DNA of 64,000 nucleotides from Tamarix chinensis (GCA_030549775.1 CM060171.1:144542859-144606858); one strand, 5' to 3'; positions 1 to 10,978 are shown, counted from the stretch's first letter. Numbers and translations: made by a program. Notes: a model not told the origin generated them from the letters alone.

Positions 1-178
1 TCACATGGATATAATTAAAGAGATGTGTGAAGATGGTATTAATGGCCTAAATTATTATAATGGTGATTAATTGAAATGACTTACTACATGCATTATCTGC
101 CCTTTTCATGTTATACTTTTTCTTAACCATATGATTACCTTACTTAGTACATAACATATTGATCACCCATTTCATAGA
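1..178 (+). mobile_element. Giant-LTR fragment (interior part)
   Basis: This AT-rich stretch ends in a block containing TTACTTAGTACATAACATAT followed by TTGATCACCCATTTCAT. The same block recurs inside the long LTRs at about 7827-7885, 36705-36750 and, more diverged, 46372-46440. Directly after it, at about 179, the sequence changes to gag-like DNA. I read it as the broken 3' part of an LTR of the same family, joined to the internal region of the gypsy element without a visible LTR end or primer site. The join therefore probably records a deletion or recombination. The left boundary lies outside the window. Confidence 0.45.
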
Positions 179-179
179 T

Positions 180-480
180 CGGTAGCAACGTCTCCAGCAG
201 CCCTAGGAATAGCAGTAACAGCAGAGGGGACCGTTGATTCCCCAGCAATAGGTCTACTAGAAACACATATAAACCTCATCCCAATAGACCCAACAGAGAG
301 CACCTGCCCCAACTAGTGCACTAGTGTGGGATTTCAAGGGAAGGGCTTAGAGACCACGGACTTTCCCTTTGAGAGGAGGTTAGACTCAAGGCTCTGGAGG
401 ATATTGAGGAGCCTACCAGGGAGGTCAACCAGGTAGAGGCTGATCATCAATTGGAGGTTGTCATTAGTTTGTTCACCATA
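180..480 (+). pseudogene. Gypsy gag C-terminal / linker remnant
   Basis: Between the LTR fragment and the protease motif lies about 300 bp that is moderately GC-rich for this window and rich in Ser, Asn, Pro and Arg codons. It sits where the end of gag and the gag-pol linker should be. I do not see a clear CCHC zinc knuckle, so the call rests on position. The segment ends in a valine- and leucine-rich stretch that leads straight into the protease start. Frame and residues cannot be followed confidently. Confidence 0.35.
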
Positions 481-498
481 CTGACTTTGCCAATGCAT

Positions 499-785
499 GT
501 TCTTTTCAATTTTGGTGCATCTTTGTCGTTCGTGTCTGCTTCTTTGTTGATAAGGCTGAGCTATCACCATATGCTAGTGTAGGGTTATCTATGATGCTTC
601 CTTCGAGTGATAAGATGGACTTTACTGAATTATACTCAGATGTTACCTTAGTCATAGGTGAAGTAGACTTCTTAGTGGACCTGATCAGGATGGACTTATG
701 GGATTTTGATGTGATTCTAGGAATAGATATGCTTGGGAAGTATCGGATGATGATTGACTGCACTCAGGAGCGGGTGGTATTATAA
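499..785 (+). pseudogene. Retropepsin-like protease of the gypsy element, inactivated
   Basis: The first conserved motif of plant gypsy proteases (usually F-D-S/T-G-A-S-H-S-F-I-S) appears at 505-540 as F-N-F-G-A-S-L-S-F-V-S. The catalytic Asp is Asn and the next residue is Phe; each change fits one transition (G to A, C to T). The second half, ending in the typical D-V-I-L-G-I-D-M-L block at about 705-740 and an I-D-C motif, is in another frame. A net frameshift therefore lies between about 550 and 590. A TAA at 783 closes this part. Downstream domains continue in the same frame as the second half. The family cuts the Gag-Pol polyprotein; this copy cannot. Confidence 0.75.
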
Positions 786-929
786 GGCTCGAAGGGTATT
801 AGGGTTTAGTACAAAAAGACTAAGCCCAAGACTAAGCCCAAGGCCACCACCAAAGTGGTGTCTACAGTTGCACTGCACTCCTTGGTCAAGAAGGAGTATC
901 CATCGTACTTATGTAGTGTGCAAGAGCTT

Positions 930-2300
930 AGCAAGGACCTAGCAACTCTGAAGGGCATTCCGGTAGTTAGATATTTTCTGGATATATTTCTAGAGGAAAT
1001 ATTGGGTATGCCCCTAGTTCGTGAGATTGATTTCACAATTGAGCTGGTACTAGGAGCTGAGACCGTGTCAAGAGCATCCTATCGGATGGCATGCGTTGAA
1101 CTAAAGGAACTTAAGACATAGCTGGAGGATTTGTTGGAGCATGACTACATATGACCAAGTGTGTCACCCTAGGGAGCACCAGTCCTGTGCGTAAAGAAGA
1201 AAGATGGGAGCCTCTGTCTCTACATAGACTACTAGGGGTTGAACCAGTTGACAGTAAAAAACCGGTACCCGCTCCCAAGGATTGATGATCTCTTCGATCA
1301 GTTGCGAGATGCCACAGTTTTCTCCAAGGTTGACTTGAGATCAGGGTACCACCTATTACGGATAACAGATGCTAATATTCTGAAAACAGCCTTCTGGACT
1401 CAGTACTGACACTATGAGTTTTCGGTGATACCATTTGGGCTCACCAATGCTCTTATAGTGTTCATGGACTTAATGATGAGGATCTTTAGGCTCTTCCTTG
1501 ATCAGTTTGTGGTAGTGTTCATCCACGACATCCTGGTGTATTCCCCCGGGAATGAAGAGCACGAGCAACATCTCCGCACTATATTATCCCTGCTACGACA
1601 ACACTCTCTGTTTGTAAAGGTGTCCAAGCACAGGTTCTAGCTTCAAGAAGTAGCTTTCCTTGGGCATATAGTGTCAGCTGAGGGAGTATCTATTGACCCA
1701 GAGAAGACCATTGCAATCACAGAATGAAAGACCCCCACAAATGTGTCAGAGGTTCATAGTCTTCTAGGACTGGACGGGTATTACCGGTGTTTTGTGCAGA
1801 GCTTCTCAAAGATTGCCCGTCCCCTAACCAACCTCTTGAAGAAGAACACTATGTTCTAGTGGGAAAAATCTTATGATGGGGCCTCCCAGGAATTAAAGAG
1901 ATGGTTATCCATTGCACCTATCCTTACTCTGCTAGAGGATTTAAAGGGTTTTGAGATCTACATCGATGCATTCAAGCATGAACTTGGATGTGTGCTGATG
2001 CAGAATGGTAGAGTGGTTACATATGCCTCCCGATAATTGAAGCGACACGAGAAGAACTATTTGAATCACGGCCTAGAGTTAGCTACAGTGGTTTTTTCCT
2101 TAAAGATCTGGAGGCACTACTTATATAGGACCAAGTGCAAGTTCTTCACAAATCATAAGAGCCTCAAGTATATCTTTACCCAGAAAGAGTTGAACATGAG
2201 GTAAAGAAGGTGGATGGAGCTAGACAAGGACCACGACATAGAGTTGACCTACCACGAGGGTAAGGCCAATGTGGTTGCAGATGCACTGAGCAGGAAGACC
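930..2300 (+). pseudogene. Reverse transcriptase and RNase H of the gypsy element, stop-ridden
   Basis: A single frame (codon starts divisible by 3) carries all landmarks. They are the pre-RT region with REIDFTIEL (about 1018-1044), the KKKDGSL block (1194-1211), [14 protein letters not shown] (about 1263-1304), [13 protein letters not shown] (1315-1353) and PFGLTNA (1431-1451). The polymerase box at 1515-1541 reads F-V-V-F-I-H-D-I-L, where the family has two adjacent Asp; the first is His (codon 1524), an independent catalytic loss. RNase H follows (I-D-A near 1962; the V-A-D-A-L-S-R-K end at 2274-2297). In-frame stops include 1119, 1152, 1170, 1233, 1407, 1638, 1725, 1857, 2034 and 2202. 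The function, copying element RNA into DNA, is lost. Confidence 0.9.
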
Positions 2301-2489
2301 CCACACTCTGTGAACTTCTATGTGGTTGTTGACCAGATGCTGGAAGAATTGTCTGACCTGGAGATCTAGATGATTTGGTAGGGTGACCTCAAGGTTCGTA
2401 TGAGTGCCTTGACGATCACCCCTACAGTATTTGAGGAGATCTAGGCTGGTCAGGCTGGCCAGGCCGGATATGCCAAGCTTGAGAGGATC

Positions 2490-3640
2490 CATCAGAAGTT
2501 ACAGGAAGGCTAGGCCGAAGGGTTTTTGGTACACGAGGATGGAAGCCTTCGCTAAAAGGGTCGCTGGTGTGTACTATAAGGATGTTTAGAGTTGAAGCAC
2601 TAGATCTTGGAAGAGGGACACTAGACCCTTAACTCTGTCCCCCCAAGAGGGGACAAGCTATATAAGGATCTCAAGAAGGTGTACCAGTGGCCCCGTATGA
2701 AGCGCAAGGTAGCTGACTTCGTGTCCAGATGTCTGATCTGTCAGAAGGTCAAGATCGAGTACCGCAAACCGGCATGATTACTTCAGTCTCTAGAATTTCC
2801 AAGGTGGAGGTGGGATTCAATCTCCATGGACTTTTTTAGTGGGTTGCTAAGGACCATGAGTGGCTGTGACATTATCTGGGTCATCATGGACAAATTGACC
2901 TAGTTGGCCATGTTCATTCCAATGAAGTCCACTTGGAACATGAATCAGTTTGCCAGTGCCTACATAAAATTCATGGTTAGTCAGCACGAGGTGCCTGAGG
3001 GTACTGTCTCAGATAGGGATTCGAGGTTCCTCTCTCATTTTTAGGAAAAGTTATAGGAGGTCCTGGGAACAAAGTTGAAGATGAGTACGACTTTTCATCC
3101 TACTACAGATGGACAAATTGAGAGGACTATACAAACCCTAAAGGACATGATGAAGGCCTATGTCTTAGACTTTCAAGATTGTTAGGAAGAGCATATGCAT
3201 ATGATAGAGTTCTCGTACAACAACAACTACCATGATATCATAGGGATGACTCCTTTCAAAGCATTGTATGGGTAGAAGTGTAGGACCCCCTTGTGGTGGA
3301 GTGATATTAGTGAGACGGTGGTGTTGGGATTTGAGATGATTAGAGAGATGACCAGGAAAATCTGTCAAATTCAGGATCTAATGAGAGTTGCTTAAAGATG
3401 ACATAAGAGCTATGCTCATCAAAAGCATCAAAGTTGCAACTTTGAGCCTGGGAAAATGTACTGTTGAGGGTTTCCCCCAATAATGGGTGTGTAGAGGTTC
3501 GGTAGAAAGGGGAAACTGAGCTCAAGGTACATATAACCCTATGAGATCTTGGAGCTGGTCAGAGAGGTTGCATACCGGTTGGCACTCCCCCCAGAGTTTG
3601 CATGAGTTCACAACGTGTTCCATATCTTATAGCTTTGAAA
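2490..3640 (+). pseudogene. Integrase of the gypsy element, stop-ridden
   Basis: In the same frame as the reverse transcriptase: the zinc-binding region with C-L-I-C (about 2727-2738) and the catalytic core. All three acidic residues of the D-D-E triad can still be read: Asp at 2829 (SMDFF), Asp at 3012 (VSDRDSRF) and Glu at 3120 (DGQIERT). The core runs on through the conserved EFSYNNNYH (about 3207) and TPFKALYG (about 3249-3272) segments. About twenty in-frame stops lie between 2511 and 3636, for example 2601, 2622, 2901, 3042, 3054, 3183 and 3273, mostly TAG. The domain would insert element DNA into the host genome. Confidence 0.88.
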
Positions 3641-3902
3641 GTATGTTGCTGATCCTTTTCATGTGATCCAGTCCGATGAGGTCGAACTTGATGATTCCCT
3701 AGCTTATGAGGAGAGACCTATGCGGATCCTTGACATCAAGCTATGGAAGACCCGTACGAGTGTCGTCCCACTCGTGAAGATTCTTTTGAGCTGCCATGGG
3801 TTCAAGGAAGCTACCTGGGAGGTTGAGAAGGACATGCGCGAGGCATATCCAGAACTTTTCGCCTCAGGTACGACAGTCCCTAGTAAACCTCTTTTTCTTT
3901 AA
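3641..3902 (+). pseudogene. Integrase C-terminal chromodomain-like tail
   Basis: The longest undamaged piece of this pol (79 codons from 3663, stop TAA at 3900) contains R-I-L-D-I-K (about 3723), then T-S-V-V-P-L-V-K-I-L-L and E-A-T-W-E-V-E-K-D-M-R, ending Y-P-E-L-F. This is the signature of the chromodomain-like tail of plant chromovirus integrases, thought to steer insertion into heterochromatin. It is in frame with everything upstream. The normal end of pol is probably the TAA at 3900. Confidence 0.8.
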
Positions 3903-4015
3903 GGGGTATTAGTATCGCATTTTATGCTTCTATTTATCAAATTGCCTTAGAACTGCATTTCCATCTTCCCTACTCACAGAACTAAGCCAGTAACTTCGGG
4001 GACGAAGTCTTTCTT

Positions 4016-4029
4016 TAAGGGCGTAGGGA
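4016..4029 (+). other. Polypurine tract of the gypsy element
   Basis: The purine-rich run AAGGGCGTAGGGA sits immediately before TGTAATACCCC at 4030. This is the expected plus-strand primer of reverse transcription and fixes the left boundary of the 3' LTR. Two pyrimidines interrupt it (4023 region), so it is slightly degraded. Confidence 0.7.
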
Positions 4030-4123
4030 TGTAATACCCCAAAACCCTATTTTAAAATTTTAAAATAAAATAAGGATTATTAGGTACGTTTTGATTAAGT
4101 ATGCCATTTTTAATAAAATAATG

Positions 4124-4126
<3 letters not shown>

Positions 4127-4178
<52 letters not shown>
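4127..4178 (+). repeat. (AAT)n microsatellite
   Basis: About 17 nearly perfect AAT units near the start of the LTR. A related (ATA)n tract lies at 6992-7029 in the same LTR. Confidence 0.95.
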
Positions 4179-5389
4179 TGAGGCCAAAAAGGAGGAAAAT
4201 AATATAGGGATCAAATTAGTAGAGGCTAGAATTATTTACCAAACTAAAATAAATTTTAATTAAATTATAATAATAATTTCTAAATTAATAAAAAAAATTA
4301 ATTATTTATTATTACTAATTTTATTATTCCCAAAATTTAAAAAAAAAATCCCAAAACAGTCTAACCACCTCACTTTCCCCCATTTTTCTTCTCATTTTCT
4401 TCCTTTTCTTTTCCTTTCTTCCTTTTTATTCTTTTTATAATTTTCTCCCCCTCCTCTCCTTTCCTTTATTTCCCTGGCCTACTCCCTTTATTTTTTTCTT
4501 TCCCCTCGTGTGGCCTAGTCCCCCAGTCCACACCCCCTTCTTTTCCCATTTTCTCCCTTTCTTTCTTCCCTCCTTTCCTTTTTACCCTTGTCTTCAACAT
4601 CCCCCTGACCAGCACATCAAGCATGGCTACTTTGCAACCATGGTTCTCTCTCTCTCTCCTCACCTTCCCCTCATCTTGACCTACAGGGCGTGCAGCTAGC
4701 ACTACCCTGCACTGGTCCCCTCCCTTATGCAACCCCAACACCCTCCACCTAACCCCCTGTGATCCTGCCAAAACCCTGCCATGTCCTCTGGCCGTGCAAG
4801 TTGCGCCGGCCTATACGCAACCGGCAGCCAACCACCCCTCCCCTTGTCTTCTTCCTTCCTTTTTCCACTTCCCCCAACCTTCTACCCCTATTTATACCCC
4901 CTTGTGCCTCAAATTCCACTCTTTTCTACCACTCCATAAATCTCTCCCAGCCTCCTCGTACCCCCTCTTCAGTCGCCGCCACTATCGTTGTCGCCCTAGG
5001 CCATCGTTGCCACACTCACCTTTCCTTTTTCCTACATTACCCTCCACCAACCAAGACTTCCCCTGCCCCTAATTCTCCTTCCTCTTCTCTCCCCACTTGT
5101 GCAAAGTAGGAAGCTTGAGATACCCTTTTTCACCCATCTCTGCCACCACCGCAAACCCCACTACCTCTAATACCTCCCTTCCTGCCCAGAAAACCTTCCC
5201 CTACCTTCTTACACCACTAATTCCCTTTTCCTTCCCCTCCTTCCTTTTCCTTTTCTCTCATTTTCTCTCAGCCACCACCTCCGCCGCCGCTTGCACCGCC
5301 GCCATGAGACACCACCACCACCACCACGACCCTCTCTAACCCAAAAACCCTACCACCCAAGAAAACCTAGCTTCCCTCCTTTTTTCCAA

Positions 5390-5469
5390 ACCCAAAACAT
5401 CTTTATTTTTATTATTCAAAATAAATGGTAAATATTAAATTTTAGATATTAAAAATTTGGGGTATTACA
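5390..5469 (-). mobile_element. Inverted LTR-head fragment inside the LTR
   Basis: Read on the minus strand from 5469 it begins TGTAATACCCCAAATTTTTA and continues AT-rich. It matches the first 13 bases and the general character of the LTR head at 4030. It sits between two C/T-rich blocks that are in plus orientation, so it is out of place. It could be the far end of a 1.44-kb LTR (4030-5469), or the head of a broken minus-strand LTR. Confidence 0.45.
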
Positions 5470-6991
5470 TATCCACTCATTTACCACTTTCTTATAGTCG
5501 TAGAAACAACCTCAAAACCCCCCCACTGGCGAGCTCAACTGAGATACCTCTACCACCTACGTCAACCTACACCAAAACCCCCCCATAGCCAGCAGCCAAA
5601 TCCACCACACCACAACCTCCACCTTCAGCCAAACACACTGCAACCCTTTCTTTTTTTCTTCCTCCTTGGTTGTGGCAAAAACCACCACTCCACCTCCCTC
5701 CTCTTCGACAACTTTACCCCCCTTTCTTTTTCTTCCTAAGCTGCGAGACTAATAGCTTGTGCACCCCCCTCATCTTCGGCAAATTCAACCACGTCCCACA
5801 CCTCCTCTTCAGTTGCCTTCACCTAAAACCACCCTCTCCCTTTTTCCTTCTTCTTGATGCAGCAACTTCAACCGCAACCACGCACCACCCTTCAGCAGCC
5901 TTAACCAAAGCAAACACCTCCTTATCAACAGCCACAATCATTGCTTCCCTCCACCTTTTGGATCCTTTTGTAGTTTATTGCCTCATAGCAATGAAAGCTT
6001 TTGCCACTACTACCATCCCTTGGCTTGACACAACTTTACCATCCCTCCTTTCTTAGGTTGCACAAGTTTTCCTATTTTGTTTTGGTTTTGTTCTTCCTTC
6101 TTTCACCATTAATTTTTTTCTTTAACATTACTTATTTATATGGTTTATCTTAATTATGTATTATTATGATTTTTGAGGTGATTTTTCAAAGGTTCCAAAA
6201 GAGGCGGATTAGGATTTTACGTGCTTAGAGACCAGAGTCATTTTCGTAAGGATACTTATAGTATTCTAGGGTCTTTGATTGCAAAGTGTGATATATGATA
6301 TTTTACGGTACCATGTTATTGTGATTATTTAAAATAATATATGATTGTTAATATTATGATATGTGGTTGATATTATATGATAAGAAATAAGTAAAGATCA
6401 TGCGGTATTGTTATTTTATGTGAAAAAACCTTCGAAGTGAAATATGGATGTATTATAGGTTTATTAATGGTATGGTGAATGTGAAATAAGTATGGTAATT
6501 CCTATGGAGAAAACAATGTGGATTTAGAAATAATGTTACTAAACGCATAATATTCGCATAAAATAAGGGTGTGTTACCGATAAGGGTATTTTGGTCAACG
6601 TGAGTTAAATATGAAAATAATGGTATTTTAAGGTTTTATATACACTAAAATATGCTAAGGAATTTATATGAAGTGCTTAGATTAGTTATGAATGACCTAA
6701 GTCTAATAAAGTATGAAAAATGGTTCGATTTGGGAATAGTAACCCTAAAATGAGGAGGTTATTATCACATGTGTAAAATGGTAGAGTTAGACCATGAAAT
6801 TAAGATATGTTTTTAATATTACTATTTTGGAAATGTGTATTAAATTTGATAAGTGTTTGAGTCCTACATGAAAAGTTATGATTGATTTGTGAAATTAGGG
6901 TTTATAAGTTATAGGAATAGTAATTGTTTAGATAAGGTTATTACTGTATGTGCAATACCTTAGAGTTAAGCCTTAAAATATGAGTATGTTG

Positions 6992-7029
<38 letters not shown>
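6992..7029 (+). repeat. (ATA)n microsatellite
   Basis: About 12 perfect ATA units inside the long LTR. Confidence 0.95.
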
Positions 7030-8291
7030 TGAGGAATAGGTACTAGGTTTGGTGATTAATAGAGTAACAGAAGAAGAGTTATGATAAAAGTGTAAAATTA
7101 GGGTTTCGGGGAACTATAGGGATCTTAACTCTAGAGAATGGCCTTATGATCTTCATAATATATTTACCTGCTTTAAATGTGTTATGTGCCTTGAATAAAT
7201 CATGAATAAGAAATTAATAATTTAAAGTGAAAGATTACATGAGTCAGCCTAAGATGTTTTATGGATCCCTTCCACCGGATGATAATAATGGCTTAGGTGT
7301 GTTGTCTTTGAGATGTACTTCAGTTCGTTCCACTTGATTAAAAATAATAGGACCCTATAATCATGGTGAAAAAAATATGGATTGAGTCAAGTAACCTAAT
7401 GGATAATATACTAATGATTTAAAGTGGAAGAGTACATGAATTAGGACCAAGGTGTTTATAGATCCATTCCACTGGATGATAATAATGGTTCACATGTGTT
7501 ATCCTTGAGAAGGTGCTTCGGTCCGTTTCACGAGTTTAAGAATATTGGGTCAAAAGTGTTCTACCGTAAGAGGAGTTAGATCCGTTTCACTAGATGATAA
7601 TAGTGGCTCATACATGTTATCTTAGATAGGTGCTTCATATTGTTCCACCAGTTTAAGATTAGTGGGTCCTTGAACTTAATGTAAATAAAATAATGAAAAG
7701 GGTTGCATCTAATAAAGAGGCCTGGATCAGTATTTACCTTATGAGGCTTTATGTGTTTTATACGTGTATTTATCATTTGTTATGAATGTATGTTTTTATC
7801 CTTATCCCTTTCTCGATAATATTGTTACCTTACTTAGTACATAGCGTATTGATTACACAATTCATGGGTGTTGCTCATTCCCATGAGAAGAGGAACCTGA
7901 TGCTTTTGTGCAGGTCTTTGAGGACCAACTAGATGATTTTGTTTAATTTGATGCATTGTATGGGAAGGAGTAACTTTTATCTATGCTAGGTTTTTGGACA
8001 AAGAGTTATGTTATACAGATGATGTTTTTACCCAGATACCTTTTGAAATCTTTGATACATGGAATCCTTTTTGTTGTATTCGATTATTGTATCTTGGAGT
8101 TAATTTTCAAACTCATATTTGTATTTATAAATTTTCTATCAATTTGAGTTACTCTGTGTTTACTCTAGTGGTTTTAGCTTTGTGATTGATGTGAGGATGG
8201 TATGATAAAGAAGACTTGCATCAATTACAGCGGTAACACCTGATATTTTGGTCACAAGCTTCCATTGTAAAACAAAATTTGGGGTGTTACA

Positions 8292-8581
8292 CCAATGGTA
8301 AGGGACAATATAAGTTGAGGCACATAGGGTGCTATAGGTTTAGAAGAGAAGATTTGGGGATTTGGGGTAAAACTTTCCATAATTGGAAATCACATAGAGA
8401 AGAGAATGAGAAAGAGGTCGGGAAAGAAGAAGAAGAAAAGGGAAAAGGAATAGGAGTTTAGGATTAGAATTAGGTTTAAATTTTTGATTCAAGAACTTGG
8501 AAAAGATTAAAATATTAATCATTTGGGGTTAGGAATATTAATTACCCATAATTGGAGTTATGTTAAATTCAGGGTATTACA
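8292..8581 (-). mobile_element. Head of a minus-strand giant LTR, truncated
   Basis: Read on the minus strand from 8581 it begins TGTAATACCCTGAATTTAAC. It then matches the head of the minus-strand LTR that starts at 39143, including TAATTCTAATCCTAAA, and enters a C/T-rich (here G/A-rich) zone before stopping next to the plus-strand LTR end at 8291. This is a tail-to-tail contact of two related LTRs, with the minus one broken. The open frames on both strands here are low-complexity and I do not call them genes. Confidence 0.55.
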
Positions 8582-9985
8582 ATAATCTAGTCACTTATTC
8601 ATAACATATGGCTCACACCTCATAGATCATAAGATCCATGGAATTATATGGGAGAAACATATAGGGTTAAGTTCATCATATCCAAATACCTTGCATAAAT
8701 ATGCTATATTACCCAGAGTGGTTAATAAGATATAAGAAATTATAATTTTAATAGGATATATGATGCAAACTCTAATCATGTTAGATATTTTAGATAATCA
8801 TACAATAAAATAAATGGAGAGAATAGAAAAATTCAAGATCCATCACTTATGAGAAGAGATAATAGCTAATCATGTAGATTTGATTGTTATCAACAACAAC
8901 ACACAGGCCTCATATATATATATATATCAAGTCATCATAGATATGAACAATTGTAAATAGTGGTAAGACATAAGCATGTTTAGCAAGATGATACAAAGTA
9001 AGGCATGATTTTGAAAATATAAGTATTATAAGATGTTTCAATCAATCACAAACAAACATCAAATCTTAAGAATCAAATAATTATACTACGCACAAATGGA
9101 AGTTTACATAGTGAGAAATTAGATGGATTCAAATGAGAAAGATACCGAATATCCTATTAGACATATAACATATGCCATTCTAAGCAACATAGTGAACAAC
9201 CTAAGTCATATATAACAATTTAATGAATTCCAAGTTGTTTGGGTAGAGTTTATAAGTTATAGATGATCGTTATGATCAAGGTAAAAAAAATCTTAGAGTC
9301 TTTCAAATATGTCTCAAGATTAATGGTTATGATGGAATCTTATGAGTATATCCCATATACAATTTGGAGATTCCATTTGCAATCTAATATATAAGTGAAG
9401 ACAAGGAGAAACTTTCATTCTTGGTCCTACCTAATAGTCCATTGTGTAACTTTGAATGAAGGGCCATTTGATTCATATTAATTCGTAAAGAAATTGAGAT
9501 GAAAAATTGGATGGCATGTTCAACGTGCTACTGGTTGAAAAATGAGAATAAAGGAATCATCTATAAAGTGAACCTTGTTGATAAATTGAAGGAGTTATAC
9601 TTCAAATCTAGTGGACTTACACTTTCCTTCTGTAATGAATAAGATAAAAGGGAACCCCTTTTCGGTGATGATGAGGGTAGTTAGTCATGTTCATACAATA
9701 GTTCTATTTTTAGTGTTTAATGTGTATAAACTATTTTGAATCTTTGTTTTAAAATGTGTACATATTGCTATAATTTTTTTTAATTCCTAACTATAGTATT
9801 ATCTTAAATTCCATCAAAAACATAGTGAAGATAAAAAATATTAACAAATACATAGCTAAGGCCATATAAAAAAATCACAAATACATAGTAAATAGTCAAC
9901 AAATACAACAAATCCTCAGCTAAAGTCGCCACCTTGGCTGCTTCCCATAGTGTTCACAGTCCGGTACACTTGAATACGATTGCAA
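8582..9985. other. AT-rich stretch, no gene recognised
   Basis: About 1.4 kb without an open frame of note. A short (AT)n run lies at about 8916-8928. I see no family-specific motif on either strand. The right part (about 9700-9985) may be the downstream flank of the Mutator-like gene that starts to be recognisable at 10036. Confidence 0.5.
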
Positions 9986-10035
9986 TATGGCTCTTCCTAT
10001 CCAACAACACTTGGATCAACAAACGGTACCACTTA

Positions 10036-10566
10036 TTAGATACAAGTGGTAACATGGAGTTCTCCATCATGGTTATATGTAAATATATAAAGTTTTATTA
10101 CTTGATGTAGAGTAATATAGTCAATATGGAAGATATTATGGAGTTCAAAATAGATCGATACATAGTGGTTTAAATTGTTGATTTTTATGGTTGTAATAAT
10201 CTTATTATGTTGTTGACCAGTAAGTGGAGCTCTATGTGGTTGACACATAACTAATCCCGAATGACTCAAGCAATAAAATACCACATTAAATGTCATCGCA
10301 AAGAGAAATCCAAAGTTAGGTTGCAACCACCATTTCTCTATTAGTGCAAGCCCCATCTAGTGGATAAGCTATTCCATGTTTTCATTAATAGGATATAAGA
10401 AGACATTCTCAAACAATTCATGATGGCCCAATAATTCACTGTACATTACCACCTTTATATTTAATAATTCTTCATCATTGTCTAGAAGTTGTAGTGTAAC
10501 AACTCTAAATCCACAATTTCCATTCCTTATAACATCATACCATGATTCCACCCATGAGAACAACAC
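10036..10566 (-). pseudogene. OTU cysteine-protease domain at the C-terminus of a Mutator-like gene
   Basis: Reading down from 10566 in one frame: D-V-I-x-N-G-N-C-G-F-R (10535-10500 region), the OTU catalytic block with its Asp and nucleophile Cys. About 65 codons later comes the A-M-T-F-N-V-V-F-Y-C-L-S strand, and then N-N-L-N-H-Y-V-S-I with the catalytic His (about 10160). All three catalytic residues and their spacing are preserved. Two in-frame TAG codons (just before 10356) separate the halves and make it a pseudogene as it stands. OTU domains are deubiquitinase-like proteases. In plants some FAR1-type Mutator elements carry one after the transposase, and the flanking sequence here shows that same layout. 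The linker just upstream, with an L-H-D-S-F segment and W-V-E-S-W, fits the usual approach to this domain. Confidence 0.75.
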
Positions 10567-10967
10567 TGCCTCAATATCATAGGGTTAAAAAGAATCATGG
10601 AGGGATCAACTAGTCCTCCTAGTACTATATCTCCCACTACTATATTTTCCTTGACCACTCATTCAACCTAGGGAATAGTGACTTATATTAGGGAAAGAAT
10701 AAACAAGTCCTTAGCTTGATCAACCTCATCCCTTGTGTGAATTTGAATAAGCACACTTCATGTGCTCCCACCCCGACATCTCCCTCCTTGTTCTAATACT
10801 AGGGATCCCTACTTTGTTGAACAACTAGCTCTATTATACTTGTTGTATGGGAATTGAGAATCTCATCAATCAAATATGGATATTGTTGAAGACATCATGG
10901 AAAATGGTCAAGCATCATTTGCACCTTGGACATAATGTTAAAAGCAGATGGACATAAATGAGGATCG
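10567..10967 (-). pseudogene. Linker between transposase and OTU domain
   Basis: On the minus strand this reads as a low-complexity, basic, Ser-rich linker. A T-R-R-E segment and a G-R-Y-S-T-R-R-T segment resemble the Arg/Ser-rich linkers that precede OTU in such proteins. Several in-frame stops are present. It is contiguous with the OTU domain and is cut at 10968 by the LINE target site. Confidence 0.5.
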
Positions 10968-10978
10968 ACATATTTTGC
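10968..10978 (+). repeat. LINE target-site duplication, left copy
   Basis: ACATATTTTGC, identical to 13681-13691. Confidence 0.9.

Larger units (their letters stand above)
1..8291 (+). mobile_element. Ty3/gypsy chromovirus-type retrotransposon, 3' half, decayed
   Basis: Seen in order on the plus strand: gag tail, aspartic protease, reverse transcriptase, RNase H, integrase, a chromodomain-like tail, a polypurine tract (about 4016-4029) and a long LTR starting TGTAATACCCC at 4030. The order PR-RT-RH-IN is that of Ty3/gypsy, and the ATWE..DMR..YPELF tail is that of plant chromoviruses (Tekay/Del-like, a lineage known for long LTRs). The element cannot move autonomously: pol is full of stops and two catalytic motifs are altered. 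The 5' LTR, primer-binding site and most of gag are not in the window, so the element's own target duplication cannot be tested. Confidence 0.85.
4030..8291 (+). mobile_element. 3' LTR of the gypsy element, about 4.26 kb
   Basis: It starts TGTAATACCCC right after the polypurine tract and ends GGGGTGTTACA at 8281-8291, giving the expected inverted TG...CA ends. Internal order matches the other giant LTRs here: AT-rich head, C/T-rich zone (about 4330-6060), a TTACGTGC block (6217), an AT-rich middle, repeated CCACYRG...ATAATAGTGG motifs (7268-7610), the TTACTTAGTACATAGCGTAT block (7827) and a tail. The second half is certain to belong to the family. Whether one uninterrupted LTR runs the whole way is less sure, because an inverted LTR-start signature (GGGGTATTACA, ending 5469) lies inside the C/T-rich zone. 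If the LTR instead ended at 5469, the rest would be a separate fragment. Confidence 0.6.

Noticed and set aside
4759..5339. Pro-rich frames of 80-116 codons, one ending in a His run
   Set aside because: Composition artefact of the LTR pyrimidine-rich zone; the His run is a CACCACC microsatellite.
5670..6056. 128-codon frame
   Set aside because: Same C/T-rich LTR zone; no domain and no conservation between copies.
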